This document shows positions 60,263 through 64,000 of a stretch of 64,000 nt of DNA, piece after piece. Location of the stretch: assembly GCF_048564905.1 (NCBI RefSeq), contig NW_027328740.1:34585019-34649018 (forward strand), read 5' to 3'. The position numbers and the translations under genes were made by a program. The DNA is from Vicugna pacos (taxonomy: Eukaryota; Chordata; Mammalia; Artiodactyla; Camelidae). A model generated the notes under the pieces. The model did not search any database, was not told the origin of the DNA, and saw only the letters and a list, made by a program, of their open reading frames with translations. Every line of letters begins with the position of its first letter. Position 1 is the first letter of the stretch.

Positions 60263-61055
60263 GTTCCAGGTGAGAAGGATGCAGGCTTTATACCTCCTAC
60301 CCGAGGGAGAGAGAGGAGATAATTGAGATATGCTCCCCTGTGGTCCCTTCCTGCCCCAGGGCCACTCCAGTTCACCTGCAGCCTTCTGGCCTCTGCTCAC
60401 AGGGCCTCTGTCCCAGGATTGACCGCAGCCTTTTATTCCCTTGTCAACATTCCCTGTGCCTTTCAGAGGTTGCTCTCTTCTCTGCAATTCAACCCTGGCA
60501 GATGTGATGGTGGTCAGCGTGCTGACGGGCAGTTACTTGGGGACTCCCAGGAGCCATGCTGATTCTCCTGAGTCATTCGGGGTTACAGAACTGTCAAGCA
60601 CTGCAGGAAGCCCATTCACGTGAGTTCAACACAGCATTACATCACTTTCATTTTATTTTTGAATTTTCAGTGGAGAAATTATTTGTAGCACACTGTTCCA
60701 GATTTTAGGCCGCCTGCTTTCCTCACCACCATTTCCTTGTTGGCTCTGGTGCTTGTTTTAAGAACCAGGTTTCTTCTCTGGTCATTTGTAGCAGCTGGGC
60801 TTGCCGAATCCTTGATTTGCATTTGAAGCAGAATGCTTCTTCGTGATGTCAAACTGATTTTCCTTGTCATGTCTGAATATTTCTTGTACACTCAGCAACA
60901 GTTTCAAGTGAAATGCTCTTGTCCAATTTCGGTTAACTAATATTTGCTGATCTCCTGCTTTCATGCTGAAGGCAGTTTCTTCTTCCTGTAATAAATGTTA
61001 GCAATTTGCATTTACTATGGAAGGTACTAATCCGAGGTGCTTTTGTTCTTAACAG
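60263..61055. other. Anonymous sequence; no gene identified
   Basis: No gene or firm repeat recognised. Confidence 0.4.
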
Positions 61056-62095
61056 TTTTAATACAAATCACCCATTAAAATGTACAGCGGATTTTACTCT
61101 ATGCCCAGAAATGTGCATCCCAGTCAATCTTAGAATATTTTCTTCCCCCCAACAGGAAACCCAGTACGCATAAGCAGACATTATCAACTTCCCCATCCTC
61201 CCCAAGCCCCAGGGAGCCACTCTTCTGTCTCTGTGGATTTGCCTGTGCTGAACATTTCATGCAAATCGAGTCACTTCATGTAAGTGGAACCGTCTATTTT
61301 GACTGACTTCTTTCACACTGAGTAACGTTTTCAATGTTTGTCCATGTTGTGGCCTGAGTCAGTACTCTATGCTTTGCTATTGCTGAATAATATTTCACTG
61401 TATGGCTGGGCCCCTTTATTTACCCATTCATCACGTGATAGTCATTTGGGTTGTTTCTGTTTTTTGGCTCTGAAAATTAATGGCGAAAAGTAATGGTGAA
61501 TATTCCTGTAGGAGTTTTTATGTTAACATTTGTTTTCAGTTCTCTTACTTGTGTGCCCAGGAAGCAGAATTGCTGGATCATTCAGAAGCCAAATGTTCAA
61601 CTCTCTGAGGACGTGCCAGGATGTTTTCCAAAGTGGTCACACTGTGTTACATCCTCACCAGCAATGGCTGCGGGCTCTGCTTCCTCTGTGTCCTCATTAG
61701 TGCTTGTTAATCTTTTTTTGATTTTAACCTATTGTAGTGAATGTGAAGCGGTTTCTCCTAGTTGTTTTGACTTGATTTCCTTTAGAGCTAATGTTATTGA
61801 ACACCGTTTCATTGTGCTTATTGGCCATTTGTATATTTTCCTTGAAAAATATCTTTTCAGATTCTTTTTTCATTTTTTAATTGAGTTGCCTTTTTATTGT
61901 TGAGCTGTGGAATTTTTTTTTTGATACACAAATTCCTTATCAGATAAATGATTTGAAAAAATTTTCTCCTGAGTGTTGTTTTTTCACTTTCTGGATGGTG
62001 TCTTTTGAAGCAAAGTTTTAAAGTTTAATGAACTCCAATTTATCTCTGTTTTCATTTTTCCTTGTGCTTTTGGGGTAATATTTAATATCTGATGT
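61056..62095 (-). mobile_element. Old L1 (L1M-type), antisense
   Basis: TAAAATGTACAGCGGATTTT, GGAGCCACTCTTCTGTCTC, CATGTAAGTGGAACCGTC, TTGCTGAATAATATTTCACT, ATTTGGGTTGTTTCTGTTTT, AGAATTGCTGGATCATTC, TTTCCAAAGTGGTCACAC, CTTATCAGATAAATGATTTG follow the order of an L1 3' half read backwards. The 136-residue open frame at 61,493-61,903 is antisense to the L1 and not a gene. Confidence 0.92.
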
Positions 62096-62114
62096 ATTTT
62101 ATTAAAACTTGTAT

Positions 62115-62290
62115 ATATAAAATAACTTAATTCTTAGGACCGTTCTAGGAGATGGGTGCGGTTGTTGTCCCCAGTCTATGCATCGGAGACTGAGATGCAG
62201 AGAATTTGACTGACATATTAGTGTCAAAGCTACCCAGTGCTGTGGGAATTCAGACCCTCATGTTTTTCCCTAGCATCTGAGCTCAACACC
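62115..62290. mobile_element. MIR fragment
   Basis: GACTGAGATGCAGAGAATTTG with a preceding GTTGTCCCCAGTCTATGCAT and following AAGCTACCCAGTGCTG matches the MIR order loosely. Confidence 0.6.
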
Positions 62291-64000
62291 ACCATGCTCC
62301 AATCTTTCCAGGAAACGTTAATGAAAAAATCTTTACTTTTTTGATTTCTTGTTAGATTTTTTTCTTATTGGGGACCTCAAATTCTCATTTTCTTTTCGGA
62401 TATCAGTGTCGATTTATTTTAGGTCTCATGTAGGGAGAAGCATTGCTATCAGTTAACTTCTTTATTACTCACTCTCCAGTGATGATTGTTGCCAGTTGAT
62501 CTAATCAAGTCATGCTTAAGTCTTTCCTGCTCATGACACTAACAGCAGAGTCATGACTTATAGAATGCTCAAAGAAGAAAGTAGTTGATTGATTTTATTT
62601 TGCCAACAAATCAAACCAATCAGATAAAACCCTGGTGTTGACACAGACTATAAACCCTCCAGAATAGGGTCACTGTCTTCATTGTGTTTCATTTGTTGGG
62701 TCACAGTGTCTGGATAGTGCCTTGCTGTCCAGCAGTTTTGTGAGGATACGGTGCTCGTGAATCATTGTAAGGACAGAATTTTGACAACAGACTGTGTTGT
62801 TCATTTCACGACGGGAAAGGTAATATAGAATTACTGTTCAGATCTGTTTTAAAATTAAGCTTTGAATTTTGAGAATAGTTCAAGAAGCCATACAAAGGTC
62901 TTTTTCACTAATTTTAGATCTATCTTAGACACATTATGTTTACATAGCAGAGTAACTTATCAAGTAGATTTGACAAAAGGAGTGTTATATTGATTATTTG
63001 TTTTAGTTGAAATATTCTACCAGGGATAAAGTCATAAGTGCCCATAAATGAACAAATATATTTGTATTTAAATGCAACATGGGAGCAGACTACATATGTT
63101 TCTATATAATATATATGACTGTGTGTTTTAATCTTTCTGTCAGTGTTTTAATAGTTTTTCAGCAATTTTGTAACTTTAGAATTCTTCTATGGAAATCACC
63201 CCCAATTCTAGTGCAGTTTGTACTGTGTATCCTGTCTTATGCATGGGATTCCACTGTCCCCTCAGTGAGGAATTTCCTCTCCTATTGTGTTAGGAGCAGA
63301 GTTAAAGGAACTGTGATTTCTAGGCCTTTGCTCTCCATGTGTTTGCAGTTGGCTCTCAGTCACGATTTTCCCTTTCCAGAGTTTTTATTGTTAAATTAGA
63401 ATTTCTGAAAATAACTATTAATATGTTGCATTGGTCTCCCTAGAAACTTGACGTCTTTGTGCTTTTCAGTTTTCAATTTATGAAAAATGCAAATGCACTC
63501 TTGTTTTTAAGTTGTCCTTTTTCAATAGATATTTATCTCTTAATTGATAGAATAATTTTTTCCCAATGAATGAATCGGTGTGCATGTTTTAAAGGATAAC
63601 TTACTTTTTTATTTTTCTTATTGTAACAGTAATATTCATTGTAGAGAATTTAGTAAATAAGGATTAACACAGTAATAACTTCACAATGGCCTCTAATCTC
63701 ACCTGGAGATACAGTTGTAAGGTTTGAAATTGAGAATTATAAGTCCTCTCAAATTTTTCTTTTTCAAGTACGTATTGGTTACTGAGATCCTCGAATTCCC
63801 ATATGAATTGTAGCAGCAGATAGTCAGTTTCTGCAGAGGAGCCCGCTGGGATTGTGATCGAGACCACGTTGAATATACGGATCGCTCTGGGGAGCACTGC
63901 CATTCCAAGAGCACTTTCTTTTGATAGGGGAATGTGTGTGGAGTGTCTGTCCTGGTATTTAGGTCTTCTTTAACTTTTTTTTTCAACAATGCTTTGAGTT
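62291..64000. other. Anonymous AT-rich sequence to the window end
   Basis: No recognised gene or repeat. Open frames at 63,079-63,399 (+) and 63,664-63,989 (-) have no known domain. Confidence 0.4.

Noticed and set aside
61493-61903. 136-residue open frame with hydrophobic stretches
   Set aside because: It lies antisense within an old L1 and corresponds to T-rich LINE sequence.

Overview
This is a mammalian nuclear window, almost certainly from a camelid. It has no operons or bacterial features. Exon-sized coding pieces sit in long non-coding stretches full of old L1, L2, MIR and MaLR-type repeats and some CpG islands. At least four copies of a tRNA-derived SINE with the camelid look (internal A and B boxes, tail of AATAAATAAA plus a run of C) are present near 16.3, 41.0, 52.5 and 57.5 kb. 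All repeat-family names are from memory of consensus sequences and were not checked against a library.

The main structure is a pair of directly repeated blocks of about 5.1 to 5.6 kb: copy A (about 2,669-8,258) and copy B (about 34,788-39,917). Each holds the same series: an LTR-like repeat, a CpG island with a palindromic NRF1-type site, an exon-like segment ending in a good splice donor, two L1 fragments and a MIR. Copy A carries a solo LTR with 4-bp target-site repeats that copy B lacks, so that insertion followed the duplication. Copy A has also lost an ATG that copy B keeps. Copy A ends against a second CpG island (8.27-8.96 kb). Copy B continues into a decayed duplicate of the 5' part of TRAPPC9.

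The TRAPPC9-like pseudogene is the only gene identity I am confident of. Its first recognisable coding exon is 41,500-42,069 and a second exon is about 50,390-50,504. A possible 27-bp microexon lies at 58,377-58,403. All are on the + strand, in order, and separated by intron-sized spacers, so it is an unprocessed copy. It has an in-frame stop, at least two frameshifts and a GC in place of the usual GT donor. Copy B may be its promoter and first exon: splicing 36,799 to 41,500 keeps the reading frame.

Between the two blocks lie two other tandem structures: a roughly 2.3-copy tandem repeat of about 240 bp (9.84-10.39 kb) and a GC-rich array of about 14 diverged units of about 160 bp (21.55-23.7 kb). 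An exon-like segment with a terminal reading frame that I do not recognise lies at 25.46-25.79 kb. The rest of 10-34 kb and 42-64 kb is old repeats and anonymous sequence. I see no intact protein-coding gene, no structural RNA gene and no evidence of a new molecular system.
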